A DNA stretch of 29,104 nt, taken from positions 1 to 29,104 of the IMG/VR virus record IMGVR_UViG_3300018057_000036. One strand, given 5' to 3'. This stretch comes from a virus. Made by a program: the position numbers and the translations under genes. Below the pieces are notes generated by a model, which worked only from the letters and a program-made list of their open reading frames with translations, was not told the DNA's origin and did no database searches. Below are positions 5,618 through 12,692 of the stretch, in pieces (position 1 is the stretch's first letter; each line of letters opens with the position of its first letter).

Positions 5618-6820
5618 ATGATGCGAACGCACAAGGATGCGCAGCCTCCGGAGCTGCTGGAGATCGCCGAGCTCCGCGGCGAGGACCGTTTGGACATCGC
5701 GATCAAACTGGCCGGCCTGGTCGGGGCGCGGCGGACCTACCGCAGGCTCCTGACCTGGTTCATGGAGCACGAGGATCCCGGCGGCCGCCCGATCGCCTTT
5801 GACGCCGCCAAGATCGGCGAGTACTACCTGGGCGTCGGGAAACGCTGCGTCCAGTACGGCGGCTGGTTCTGGCGTGATCTGGGGATGCTGAAATTCACGG
5901 AGCGGCGCGATCATCGCGGCTCGCTCCAGTTTCCGCTCGTGCAGTTGCAGTGGCACGCCATCCTCGCGCGGCTGGGAGTCGACTATCCGGGCGCCGTCCC
6001 GGAAGTCCCCGGCGCGGGGGCGGTGGGGGGGACGGCGCGGCCGGGGTGCGACTTGCAGGCCGCGCCGTTTTCCCCCGTCCATCCTTCCGGGGGCCCTAGC
6101 GAACCGTTCGCTACCCCTAGCGAACAAAAGCATCCCGAAAACGGGGGTCCTAGCGAACGGTTCGCTAGGGTCGCCCCTTCGGACGGGGGCCCTAGCGAAC
6201 GGCGATACGTCCATGGAGCGCCGGCAGGTTCCATGGATCGCGCGCTCGCATGCGCGCACGGTCTTCTGTCGTCTTACAGTACTGTCGTCGTCGTCGACAG
6301 TAGTGGGCAAAAAATCGAAGCGACGTGGGAGCGGATCGAGACGGTCGCGCGAGAAGCCGCCGCCTCGGTCCTGCCGGCCACGCCGTGGGATCGGATGAGC
6401 CACGAGAGCCGGCGGCCGTTCTGGGCCGCGGCGATCCTGGCGACCCTGTTCTTCGGTTCGGAATGGATCGGGCGGGCGAATGCCGCGATCCGCCTCGCGC
6501 GGCAGGAGGGCCGCAGTCGCAGGCCGCTGGGCCTGTGGTTCTCCATGCTCCGCGAGGAGGTTTTCAAGTGGTGCCGGATCGGCGGCGGGGCGGGAGACAT
6601 CACGCCCGGCTGGTTCGGAGCAGTCATGGCGCCGGCTGAGCGGGCCGCGCAAGTCCACGCCCCGCTGCCTCCTCCGCCGGCGATACCGCCGGAAAGGCCG
6701 GCAGCGCCCGGGCCGGCGGAAAATTCGCCGGAGGACGTGGCAAAGGTCCTGGCGATAACGGCAGAGTGCCGGCGGATAATGGCGGAAGGCCGGGCCGCCA
6801 TGCGCGCCAAGCCGAGGTGA
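5618..6820 (+). CDS. Replication-initiator-like protein with internal iterons
   Basis: 400 residues. Residues about 25-130 look like a winged-helix DNA-binding domain (RRTYRRLLTWFMEHE, then KIGEYYLGVGKRCVQYGGW and a strand pair ending LQFPLVQLQW). Residues about 158-194 are a linker with the peptide motif GGPSERFA repeated, encoded by the TAGCGAAC dyad array at 6097-6200. A helical C-terminal domain (about 225-330) contains RRPFWAAAILATLFFGSEWI, and the tail is Pro/Ala-rich. The architecture, with DNA-binding domain, linker carrying origin repeats and C-terminal domain, parallels lambda O, though sequence homology is not evident. GAGGA precedes the ATG at 5618. The gene lies after the int terminator and heads the replication/modification genes. 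Initiator function is inferred. Confidence 0.6.
   Translation: MMRTHKDAQPPELLEIAELRGEDRLDIAIKLAGLVGARRTYRRLLTWFMEHEDPGGRPIAFDAAKIGEYYLGVGKRCVQYGGWFWRDLGMLKFTERRDHRGSLQFPLVQLQWHAILARLGVDYPGAVPEVPGAGAVGGTARPGCDLQAAPFSPVHPSGGPSEPFATPSEQKHPENGGPSERFARVAPSDGGPSERRYVHGAPAGSMDRALACAHGLLSSYSTVVVVDSSGQKIEATWERIETVAREAAASVLPATPWDRMSHESRRPFWAAAILATLFFGSEWIGRANAAIRLARQEGRSRRPLGLWFSMLREEVFKWCRIGGGAGDITPGWFGAVMAPAERAAQVHAPLPPPPAIPPERPAAPGPAENSPEDVAKVLAITAECRRIMAEGRAAMRAKPR
6097..6200. repeat. Iteron-like TAGCGAAC dyad array (candidate origin)
   Basis: Six copies of the octamer TAGCGAAC: forward at 6097-6104, inverted 6106-6113, forward 6118-6125, forward 6151-6158, inverted 6160-6167, forward 6193-6200. 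Two forward/inverted pairs make 17 bp palindromes with a single central base; the 3-4 and 5-6 gaps are 25 bases each. The array lies inside the initiator-like gene, and a second cluster of palindromes follows at 6266-6302. Confidence 0.85.
6266..6302. repeat. CTGTCGTC repeats and palindromes beside the iterons
   Basis: CTGTCGTC occurs at 6266-6273 and 6282-6289. ACAGTACTGT (6276-6285) is a perfect palindrome, and TACTGTCG/CGACAGTA (6280-6287 with 6295-6302) forms an 8 bp stem with a 7-base loop. AAAAAA follows at 6309-6314. It may be the unwinding or second binding part of a replication origin. Confidence 0.6.
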
Positions 6821-6827
6821 ACCAACA

Positions 6828-6974
6828 ATGAAAACCCGAAGGACTCCCGCAGCCTCGAATGCGTGCGATCAAAGCGCGCTGCGGGATTCCCACCGGCCGA
6901 TCGTCTCGGCCGGCGGCCCCGCGCCGGATGCCGACGAGCCTGTCACGGGACGGGGCCGGCGCGGGGCGATTTGA
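6828..6974 (+). CDS. Possible 48-residue protein
   Basis: Short frame opening 8 bases after the initiator stop (MKTRRTPAASNACDQSALRD at its start) and ending in GRGRRGAI just before a block of GGTGTCA repeats. Basic, Ala/Gly/Pro-rich, no recognised motif and no strong Shine-Dalgarno. It may be a small protein or chance open frame in GC-rich DNA. Confidence 0.3.
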   Translation: MKTRRTPAASNACDQSALRDSHRPIVSAGGPAPDADEPVTGRGRRGAI

Positions 6975-6975
6975 A

Positions 6976-7012
6976 CCAGGTGTCAGGTGCGAGGTGTCAG
7001 GTGCGAGGAAGA
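6976..7012. repeat. GGTGTCA / GGTGCGA heptamer array
   Basis: Alternating GGTGTCA and GGTGCGA heptamers, four copies, directly before the gene starting at 7038. Confidence 0.8.
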
Positions 7013-7037
7013 AAGGGGGCGTGCGATGGAGGGGCTA

Positions 7038-8582
7038 ATGGTGAAGCGGGCGAAGAAGACGGTTACGGCCGGCAAGCCTGAACGGATCATCCTGCCGGTC
7101 GGCGTGCCGGGGATCGAGATCGCGATCACGGCGCAGGAGCGGGTGAATCACGCCCTCAGGCTGCGCGCGTGGGCTGCCGGGTGCTCGATCACCGGCGGCG
7201 GCCTCGCCCGCGACGTGCCGGTTGACTTTCGTGCCGGCCAGCTTTTCCGAAGTCTCGAGGAGGCCGTCGCCAATCGAGCGACCGAAATCCTGCTCTACCT
7301 CGAGCGCCCCCTGGCGCTGCGCGAGCTCGAGGAGAAACAGCTCTTCCAGGTGCGGAAGGCCCTCCGCAAGTTCCGCCAGAGATTCGAGCGGCGCGGGAAG
7401 GCGCCGCCGCCGGGAACGCCGGTCCGGACCGCCGCGGCTGCCGGCAACGGATCCCACGCAAAGTCGCCGAGCCGCAAGGCCGCGAAGTCCGGGCGCAAGC
7501 TCCGCCCCACCGCCGAAAAGGCCGGCGGCGGATCCAAACGGCAGACGGAGATTGCCGGTGAAGGGCCGCGGGGCGACTGCCCCGAGAATTGCGCGACGTG
7601 CCGGCAGAGCACCGGCTGCCCCGCCAGCGGCGCTTACCCGCCGGATTACGTCGCCGCCGGCGGCGACGCCGGCGTGCTGCGAGGGGCGCAAGCGGTTTCC
7701 GCTCGTCACTCGCCGCCCGCCACTCGCCGCCCTCCCACCGCCGCCGTTCCTTCCAATCCCCAATCCCCGATCCCCAATCCCTCCCCCCCGGCCGGCGAGC
7801 TGGTCGAGCCCCTGACGCGCGACGAGCGCCGCGAGTTGGCCCGGCTCGAGCGGGTGATCGAAAAGGGCCGCGATACGTTCCTGGAGGTCGGCCGGGCCCT
7901 GGCCAAGATCCAGGCCGAGCGGCTGTACCGCGGAGAAGGCACTTTCGAGGATTACTGCCGGGCCCATGGTTTCTCGCGCTCGGATGCCTACCGGCAGATC
8001 CGCTGCGCCAACTTCAACGATGCGGCCGGAAAGGTGATCGAGAAATCGCAGCTCGTGATCACCGAGTCCCACGTCCGCGGCCGCGACTTCCAGAAGCTCG
8101 ATCCGGCCGACGCGCCCGAGGTGGCCACGATCATCGCCAAGCGGATTATGCCGGGCCCGGACGGCAAGCGGCGGCCCACCGCGGAGCTCGTGGCCGAGAT
8201 CGTGCACGAGTATGTCACGCCGGCCGAGGAATTGCCTCAGCGAAAATCCTCCGATCCGGCAAACTCTGCCGGCCAGGGCAGGGCAGGGCAGGGGGGCCCT
8301 GCGGAAGGTGAGAGGTGTCAGGCGTCAGGCGTCAGGGAGGAGGCGGAGCCGCTGCCGCGCCTGCCGCTGGAGAAGCGGGCGCCCAGGGCCGCGGAGGTCG
8401 GCGACGCCGGCTACTGGAACGGCCAGCCGGCGGCCTACGCCCCGGACCTCCATCACATCGCGCGGCACATCCGCATGACGGCGACGCGGTATCCCGCCGG
8501 CGCCAATTTCCTCCCCACGTTCCACGCGGACCTGGCCGCCCTCCTCCGCAGCCTGGCCGATCTGATTTCACCACTCCCGTGA
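7038..8582 (+). CDS. Large phage protein with ParB-like/HTH C-terminal region
   Basis: 514 residues in two parts joined by repeat-encoded linker. The N-terminal part (1-120) is an unrecognised alpha/beta domain ending in a long basic helix (QVRKALRKFRQRFERRGK). Residues about 120-180 are basic and low-complexity, followed by a Cys cluster (CPENCATCRQSTGC, about 181-194). Residues about 221-253 are translated CCACTCGCCG and CCCCAATC repeats. The C-terminal part (about 260-380) has the segment ERLYRGEGTFEDYCRAHGFS then RSDAYRQI, a helix-turn-helix signature common in phage and plasmid proteins of unknown or ParB-like role. GGAGG at 7028-7032 supports ATG 7038; ATG 7026 is an alternative. The stop overlaps the GTG of the methyltransferase (GTGA). 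Probably a DNA-binding accessory of replication or partition. Confidence 0.6.
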   Translation: MVKRAKKTVTAGKPERIILPVGVPGIEIAITAQERVNHALRLRAWAAGCSITGGGLARDVPVDFRAGQLFRSLEEAVANRATEILLYLERPLALRELEEKQLFQVRKALRKFRQRFERRGKAPPPGTPVRTAAAAGNGSHAKSPSRKAAKSGRKLRPTAEKAGGGSKRQTEIAGEGPRGDCPENCATCRQSTGCPASGAYPPDYVAAGGDAGVLRGAQAVSARHSPPATRRPPTAAVPSNPQSPIPNPSPPAGELVEPLTRDERRELARLERVIEKGRDTFLEVGRALAKIQAERLYRGEGTFEDYCRAHGFSRSDAYRQIRCANFNDAAGKVIEKSQLVITESHVRGRDFQKLDPADAPEVATIIAKRIMPGPDGKRRPTAELVAEIVHEYVTPAEELPQRKSSDPANSAGQGRAGQGGPAEGERCQASGVREEAEPLPRLPLEKRAPRAAEVGDAGYWNGQPAAYAPDLHHIARHIRMTATRYPAGANFLPTFHADLAALLRSLADLISPLP

Positions 8583-8721
8583 CACGTCGACTTCCGACCG
8601 TGACTGACCTGGTGGTGGCCCCCGCCGTGACGCGGCGGTTGGAAAATGTGACGGTCCGGATGCCGGCTGTGACTACGCTGCGGACGGCCGGCGCCGTGAC
8701 GCGGCCGTTGGAAAACGTGAC
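8579..8721. repeat. 69 bp tandem duplication built on GTGAC
   Basis: Bases 8579-8647 and 8648-8716 are diverged tandem copies; both end in CGTGACGCGGC(G/C)GTTGGAAAA. GTGAC begins at 8579, 8600, 8627, 8648, 8669, 8696 and 8717, giving spacings 21, 27, 21, 21, 27, 21. The unit encodes a 23-residue repeat at the methyltransferase N terminus. Confidence 0.8.
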
Positions 8722-9550
8722 CCCGCCGGCGAAACTCGTGTTGAGCCTCTTCCCGGGCGTCGATCTCTTCGGCGAGGCATTCCGGCTGGCGGGCTGCTCG
8801 GTCGTGACAGGACCCGAAAAATTGTTCGGGCGGGACATCCGCGACTTCCACGGGGTCCCCGGGCGGTTCGACCTGGTGATCGGCGGACCACCCTGCCAGG
8901 ATTTCTCCAGCTCGCGGCGCGGGCCGCCGAGCGGCTTGGGCGTCGAAATGCTCCGGCACTTCCTGCGGATCGTCGCCGAATGCGACCCGCCGGCGTTCGT
9001 GCTCGAAAACGTGCCGCGGGTGCCTGACGTGCGACTCGATGGCTACCAGGTGCAGCGGTTCGACCTCTGGGATGCCGAGTGCGGCGGCCGCCAGCTCCGC
9101 TGCCGGCATTTCCAGTACGGCGATCGGCGGGGCTGGATTTGCCGGCCGAAACGGCAGCCTGTGACCCCACGTGGGACGGTCCGCGGGGCCGTGACTCGCC
9201 AGGTGGCGGTTGCGATGGCGTCGCAGCCTTGGCAAAACGGCCGGTCCTTCCGCGACCACTGCCGCGCCCAGGGGCTGCCGGGCTCGTTTCGCGCCCCCGG
9301 ACTGCGGAAACGGGCCCTTTGGTGGGCGATCGGGAACGCCGTTCCGCTGGGCATGGGCCTGGTGGCGGCGGAGGCCGTCCTGGCGGCCGGGCCTCGTGAC
9401 CACGCTGCGGACTGCCTCTGCGGCTGCGGGCGGCTCGTGAGCCCACGTGCAGTCACGGCGACGGCGGCCTGCCGGAAACGGATGGAGCGGCTCCGCCGGG
9501 GCGGGGCACCCGGTACCCCGGGTCGGCGGCCGGTGGTCACCTGGCCGTGA
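8579..9550 (+). CDS. C5-cytosine DNA methyltransferase
   Basis: 323 residues. It transfers methyl from S-adenosylmethionine to C5 of cytosine. Motif I is LSLFPGVDLFGEAF (F58 onward), motif IV is GGPPCQDFS with catalytic C106, motif VI is ENVPR (E143), a DRRGW box matches motif VIII, and GNAVPLGMG is motif X. The target-recognition region is short. Residues 1-46 are two copies of a 23-residue repeat encoded by the 69 bp tandem duplication. A C-terminal CLCGCGR...ACRKRM segment (about 278-302) looks like a small zinc-binding element. The GTG start at 8579 overlaps the upstream stop; ATG 8660 is an alternative that would remove the repeats. No restriction enzyme is nearby, so anti-restriction or regulatory methylation is likely. 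Confidence 0.9.
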   Translation: MTRRLPTVTDLVVAPAVTRRLENVTVRMPAVTTLRTAGAVTRPLENVTPPAKLVLSLFPGVDLFGEAFRLAGCSVVTGPEKLFGRDIRDFHGVPGRFDLVIGGPPCQDFSSSRRGPPSGLGVEMLRHFLRIVAECDPPAFVLENVPRVPDVRLDGYQVQRFDLWDAECGGRQLRCRHFQYGDRRGWICRPKRQPVTPRGTVRGAVTRQVAVAMASQPWQNGRSFRDHCRAQGLPGSFRAPGLRKRALWWAIGNAVPLGMGLVAAEAVLAAGPRDHAADCLCGCGRLVSPRAVTATAACRKRMERLRRGGAPGTPGRRPVVTWP

Positions 9551-9641
9551 CTGAGCTGGAGACGGTGTGACGACGCTGCGGGCGACCCGTGACAGGTCCT
9601 CCGCCTTGTGACGGGACCTGGTTGAGTCACAGTTTGGAGTA
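9536..9641. repeat. GTGAC pentamers in the intergenic gap
   Basis: GTGAC starts at 9547, 9567, 9589 and 9608 (spacings 20, 22, 19), with the complement GTCAC at 9536 and 9626. The form GTGACNACGCTGCGG at 9567 also occurs at 8669 and 9396 within the methyltransferase gene. Confidence 0.75.
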
Positions 9642-10484
9642 ATGACACCTATGCGCTTCCCCGGCGGCAAGAACTTGCGACAGACATTGAGCCGGATCAT
9701 CAATCAGATCCCGCCGCACGGAGCGTACGTCGAGCTCTTCGCCGGCTCCGCGGCGGTCCTCCGCCACAAGCGGCCGGCCAGGCTCTCGATCGCCGTGGAC
9801 CTCAGCCCGGGCGCAATCGACGCTTTGGCCGGTAAGGTACCGGCGGTGGTCAGTTGTCAGTTGTCAGTGGTCAGTGGTCACTTGCAATGGGCCGCGGACG
9901 AGGGACCAGGGACCCTCTTGATCCACGGGGACGCGATCGAGTTCGTGCGACGGCTCGTCTCCAATCCCCAATCTCCGATCCCCAATGCCTTCATCTACGC
10001 CGATCCGCCGTACCTCGAAACCTCCTGCTCGACCCGCCCGCGGTACGAGCACGTCCTTACGGCCGCCCAGCACGCGGAGCTGCTCGACCTGCTGGGCAAG
10101 CTCACCTGCCCCGTGGCCGTCAGCGGCTATTTCTCGGAGCTCTACGCCGCGAAGCTGGCCCGCTGGCGGTCGATCCACTGGCCCGAGATCACCCGCGGCG
10201 GATTCAGCCGCGACCAGTGGCTGTGGATGAATTATCCCGAGCCTGCCGAGTTGCACGATTACCGTTTCCTGGGCCAGAATTACCGCGAGCGGGAGAACCT
10301 GGCGCGGCAGAAACGCCGCTGGATCGAGCGGCTTCGCAGGATGCCGCGGCTGAAGAGGCTGATGCTCATGGAGGCCCTGCTGGCCGCCGTTCCTGGAGGC
10401 AGCGGCGGGAACGGCGATGCTCGATCGATCACCGCCGGGAATGCCGGCGTCGGCCGGCGGCGATCGCCCCGGGCCGGCGTGTAG
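9642..10484 (+). CDS. N6-adenine DNA methyltransferase, Dam-like
   Basis: 280 residues. It methylates adenine in DNA using S-adenosylmethionine. RFPGGK (5-10) matches the motif X start of Dam/DpnM-type enzymes, YVELFAGSAAVL (29-40) is motif I, and D121-P-P-Y124 is catalytic motif IV. Two stretches are heptamer-repeat insertions kept in frame: residues about 69-82 (GTCAGTTGTCAGTGG type, reading SCQLSVVSGHL) and about 107-115 (CCCCAATC type, SNPQSPIPN). Both lie in loops between conserved motifs, so activity may survive. GGAG at 9636-9639 is nearer ATG 9642 than ATG 9651, and either may be used. The C-terminal 45 residues are basic and Gly/Arg-rich. It probably acts with the upstream cytosine enzyme to protect phage DNA. 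Confidence 0.9.
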   Translation: MTPMRFPGGKNLRQTLSRIINQIPPHGAYVELFAGSAAVLRHKRPARLSIAVDLSPGAIDALAGKVPAVVSCQLSVVSGHLQWAADEGPGTLLIHGDAIEFVRRLVSNPQSPIPNAFIYADPPYLETSCSTRPRYEHVLTAAQHAELLDLLGKLTCPVAVSGYFSELYAAKLARWRSIHWPEITRGGFSRDQWLWMNYPEPAELHDYRFLGQNYRERENLARQKRRWIERLRRMPRLKRLMLMEALLAAVPGGSGGNGDARSITAGNAGVGRRRSPRAGV

Positions 10485-10774
10485 CCGTTGGCTATGCCTT
10501 CCTGCCCACTGCTCACTGCCCACCGCCCACTGCTCTTCCCCTGCCCCGCCCCGCCGGCGACACCGGCGGAACAGCGGGCCCCCGCGGGCCCGAGCGGGCC
10601 TCGACGGGCCTGCGGCAGCCCGCCGGATCGGTCGGACCGGACTGATCGGAGGGATGATGGCCCCGAGGCCCCCACCGGCGATTCCGCCGGGTGCGGCCCG
10701 GGCCGTGCCGCGAGCGAGGTCCCGCGGCGGCCCGCAGGGGCCCGTCGAGGCCCGCCGCGTCGCGAGAGGCCCGA
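10485..10774. other. Gap between convergent genes
   Basis: No gene seen. It holds CCCACTGC-type repeat variants (10500-10535), four CGGGCC copies at 10 bp spacing (10575-10610), a diverged GATCCGACC-type stretch (about 10623-10650), and most of the GGCCCG array that runs into the 3' end of the minus-strand HTH gene. Confidence 0.6.
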
Positions 10775-10813
10775 TCAGGCCCGCGGTGTCCCGTTGCGGC
10801 CCGAAGCGGCCCG
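10575..10813. repeat. Helically phased CGGGCC / GGCCCG array
   Basis: CGGGCC at 10575, 10585, 10595 and 10605 (exact 10 bp period), then the reverse complement GGCCCG at 10695, 10729, 10739, 10749, 10768, 10778, 10798 and 10808 (spacings 34, 10, 10, 19, 10, 20, 10). The two blocks face each other across about 85 bases. Confidence 0.8.
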
Positions 10814-11317
10814 CAGGACCGCCTCGACCTCGCCGAGCCGCACGCGCCAGCGGCGGCCCATTTTGAACCCCGGAATCTTTCCGGCCACGAGCCACCGCTC
10901 CAAGGTCTTGGGCGCGCAACTGAGCCGCTCGGCGGCTTCGGCCAGGCTGACGTACGCGGCCTGCCGTCCCTTGTCCGTTGTCCCTTGCCCGTTGACCACT
11001 GACGACTGACCACTGACAACCGGCTTCTGCGGCGGCGCCGCCGGTGCGGACCGCACCGGGGCCTTCGCCGGTGCTGCAGCCGGTTTGCCGGCAGGCACCG
11101 GCGGGCGAAGCGGTTCAAGGTCGGATCGGACTGGCCGGGCCGATCGGTCAAACGCCATCCCGGTGGCCATCACCAGCGCTTTCGCCACTGACGACTGACC
11201 ACTGACGACTGGCGGCTTCTGCGGCGGCGGATCGGGGATCGCCTCCGGCGCGCCCCAGTTGGCCAGGACCTGGCGGGCGGCGGCGGCGTCCAGCGGCGCG
11301 CGGCGGAACATGCTCAT
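10775..11317 (-). CDS. Excisionase-like helix-turn-helix protein
   Basis: 180 residues, minus strand. The C-terminal domain (about 125-172) is an HTH_17/excisionase or MerR-like fold: YVSLAEAAERLSCAPKTLER, then WLVAGKIPGFKMGRRWRV, then the helix LGEVEAVLRAA. Such domains bind short DNA sites as recombination directionality factors or small regulators. The N-terminal 35 residues (MSMFRRAPLDAAAARQVLAN) form a separate short segment. Between them are a Pro/Ala linker and two translated repeat blocks reading KPPVVSGQSSVAK and KPVVSGQSSVVNGQ. GGAGG precedes the ATG at a 7-base spacing. The last codons are part of the GGCCCG array, which may be its own binding site. It is transcribed against the methyltransferase. 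Confidence 0.7.
   Translation of the reverse strand: MSMFRRAPLDAAAARQVLANWGAPEAIPDPPPQKPPVVSGQSSVAKALVMATGMAFDRSARPVRSDLEPLRPPVPAGKPAAAPAKAPVRSAPAAPPQKPVVSGQSSVVNGQGTTDKGRQAAYVSLAEAAERLSCAPKTLERWLVAGKIPGFKMGRRWRVRLGEVEAVLRAASGRNGTPRA
10989..11213. repeat. ACTGACGACTGACC arrays inside the HTH gene
   Basis: Two blocks of the GTGGTCA-family heptamer (about 10989-11028 and 11185-11215), both within the coding region of the minus-strand HTH gene and both translating to VVSGQSSV. Confidence 0.8.
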
Positions 11318-11318
11318 G

Positions 11319-11480
11319 CTACTGCCTCCAGCCGCACAGGGCGCGGAGAATCGGCTCGAACGGCCAGCCGGTCGTGAGCAGGTACGCCGCGATCCCCACC
11401 AGCACCACGCGGACGATCGGGCCGACCCCGGCCAGCGGATGCTCTTCCCCGGTCCCTGCTCCCTGTCCCCTGCCTGACAC
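11319..11480 (-). CDS. Small membrane protein upstream of the HTH gene
   Basis: About 53 residues if the GTG at 11480 is used. A hydrophobic segment VRVVLVGIAAYLLTTGW indicates one membrane span, followed by a short tail ending CGWRQ. The start is uncertain: the frame is open further left to a TTG at 11609, but the bases 11472-11505 before it are TGACACC repeats. The stop lies 1 base before the ATG of the HTH gene, and that gene's GGAGG is inside this coding sequence, so the two are translationally linked on the minus strand. Confidence 0.4.
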   Translation of the reverse strand: MSGRGQGAGTGEEHPLAGVGPIVRVVLVGIAAYLLTTGWPFEPILRALCGWRQ

Positions 11481-11609
11481 CTGACACCTCTCACCTGGTA
11501 CCTGGTTCCGATCCGCCCGGGGCGCTCGCCGCGGGGTCTTTCCGTATCGGGACGCGGCGAGCAGCCCTGGGAAACGCCCGGTTGCTCGCGGGCGACGGCG
11601 GATGCGCAA

Positions 11610-12142
11610 TTATGCGCTACGCCGTCCGCAGTCAGTCGTCAGTTGTCCGCGGTCCGTTGCCACTGACCACTGACGACTGACCACTGACCGGTCCTGCCGG
11701 TCCGGTTGCGCCGGATTTGCCGGCGAGGGCCGGTGGCGGCGTGGCTTTTCCGCCACATCGGGCGTGGCGAAAGAAAATCCGCGTTGCCGATTTGCCACGC
11801 CGCAAAACGTGACCTAGAGTTGCGCGTTGAGGCAGGATCTAACGACCGGCGGCAGTTTGCCGCCGGCTATCTGCCCGCCGCTCGCCACCAGTCACTCGCC
11901 ACTTTCCATGCCCTCTCTCCCGCCGGCTCGACGGTCCGCGCTCCCCTCTGGCGCCTGACCGCCCGATCCGGGCCGCACACGGCTCCGTATGGTGTACGCG
12001 CGGCCCCGGAAGACGCGCGGCCGCGGAACTCCCGAAGTCCGCTCACTACTTTGGACCCGCGGCCGCGCGTCCCTCTTCAATTCCAGGGATTGGGGATTGG
12101 GGATTGAGGATTGGAAACCGAGACCCAAGCCCGAGGCCGTAC
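11610..12142. other. 533-base repeat-bearing gap without a gene
   Basis: No convincing gene on either strand. It holds GTGGTCA-family repeats (11628-11694), an inverted GGCGTGGC/GCCACGCC pair around 11731-11803, GC-rich sequence with small palindromic stretches, and GGGGATT repeats (12088-12110) just before the next gene. It is the boundary where transcription changes direction, so promoters for both sides are expected, but I cannot point to a clear -35/-10 pair. Confidence 0.55.
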
Positions 12143-12439
12143 ATGACCCGCAAAGAGATTGACGCCGCCGCCGCGCGGCTGATCGAAATCCAGGCGAAGC
12201 TGGACGCCGTGAAGCCGCTGTACCGCGAGCTGAGCGAGATCGAGAAGACCCTCCTGCCCCAGGTCTTCGCCGCCCGCGACAATCAGTTGAGAATCTCCGG
12301 CGGCCGCGCGCTCCGCCCCGTCGACCAGTTCGTCGACCAGAACAATCTGCCCGTGAACGAGCAGTGGCTGCACTCCTGCGCCCGCCGCTGGAAGCTCGTC
12401 GTGGGCCCCGCCGGCCGGCGCGCCGCGCGGACCGGGTGA
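12143..12439 (+). CDS. Coiled-coil hypothetical protein, 98 aa
   Basis: 98 residues. The first 45 form a probable long helix or coiled coil (TRKEIDAAAARLIEIQAKLD then YRELSEIEKTLL), followed by a short domain with RALRPVDQFVDQ, NEQWLHSCARRWKLVV and a basic tail. No family recognised. GAGG at 12133-12136 supports ATG 12143. It is the first plus-strand gene after the direction change and precedes the tandem RNA-like elements. Confidence 0.65.
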   Translation: MTRKEIDAAAARLIEIQAKLDAVKPLYRELSEIEKTLLPQVFAARDNQLRISGGRALRPVDQFVDQNNLPVNEQWLHSCARRWKLVVGPAGRRAARTG

Positions 12440-12473
12440 CCTGAGACCTGACACCTCTCACCTGACACCTTCG

Positions 12474-12663
12474 CTTACGGCGGGAGATGCAGGCGCAATT
12501 CCTGCCGGGGCGTGCGCAAGCGTGCCCCGTAGCTCAATTCCCGCGAGCCCCGCCTTATGAAACATGCCCTGAGCCGCCGTAGTGGGCGGAAACCTGGTGC
12601 CGGTCCCGGTGGCGCGGGATGCGTCGGTCTCGGCACCTCGCGGACCGGTGGGTGAAGCCGGCC
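12474..12663 (+). ncRNA. Structured RNA-like element, copy 1
   Basis: Non-coding element of about 190 bases, repeated at 12693-12905. Predicted parts in order: hairpin GCAGG/CCTGC (12489-12493 with 12501-12505) with 7-base loop CGCAATT; a 9-pair hairpin capped by a GCAA tetraloop (12507-12528); the conserved stretch GTAGCTCAATTCCCG then GAGCCCC; hairpin CCGCC/GGCGG (12574-12578 with 12585-12589); then GGTGCCG pairing with CGGCACC around an inner CCCG/CGGG hairpin. Comparison with copy 2 shows compensatory changes in two stems. I do not recognise the class. It is flanked by TGACACC repeats. Confidence 0.6.
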
Positions 12664-12692
12664 TCCCCCTTCCCTGACACCTGACACCTTGC

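Noticed and set aside
4414-5706. 430-codon minus-strand frame opposite the integrase
   Set aside because: All tyrosine recombinase active-site residues are on the plus strand; the antisense frame is a GC-bias product.
11610-11798. 62-codon minus-strand frame with GTG start
   Set aside because: More than a third is translated GTGGTCA-family repeat and the remainder shows no motif or ribosome binding site.
11706-12107. 133-codon plus-strand frame in the repeat-bearing gap
   Set aside because: Composition is that of shadow frames, and it ends in translated GGGGATT repeat.
12489-12550. tRNA or tmRNA reading of T-loop-like and D-arm-like segments
   Set aside because: No acceptor stem, anticodon arm or CCA can be fitted; the arms are in the wrong order and the loop lacks the TTC of a true T-loop.
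12560-12600. Hammerhead ribozyme, because of CTGAG...GAAAC
   Set aside because: The CUGANGA core is missing and no cleavage-site stem can be fitted.
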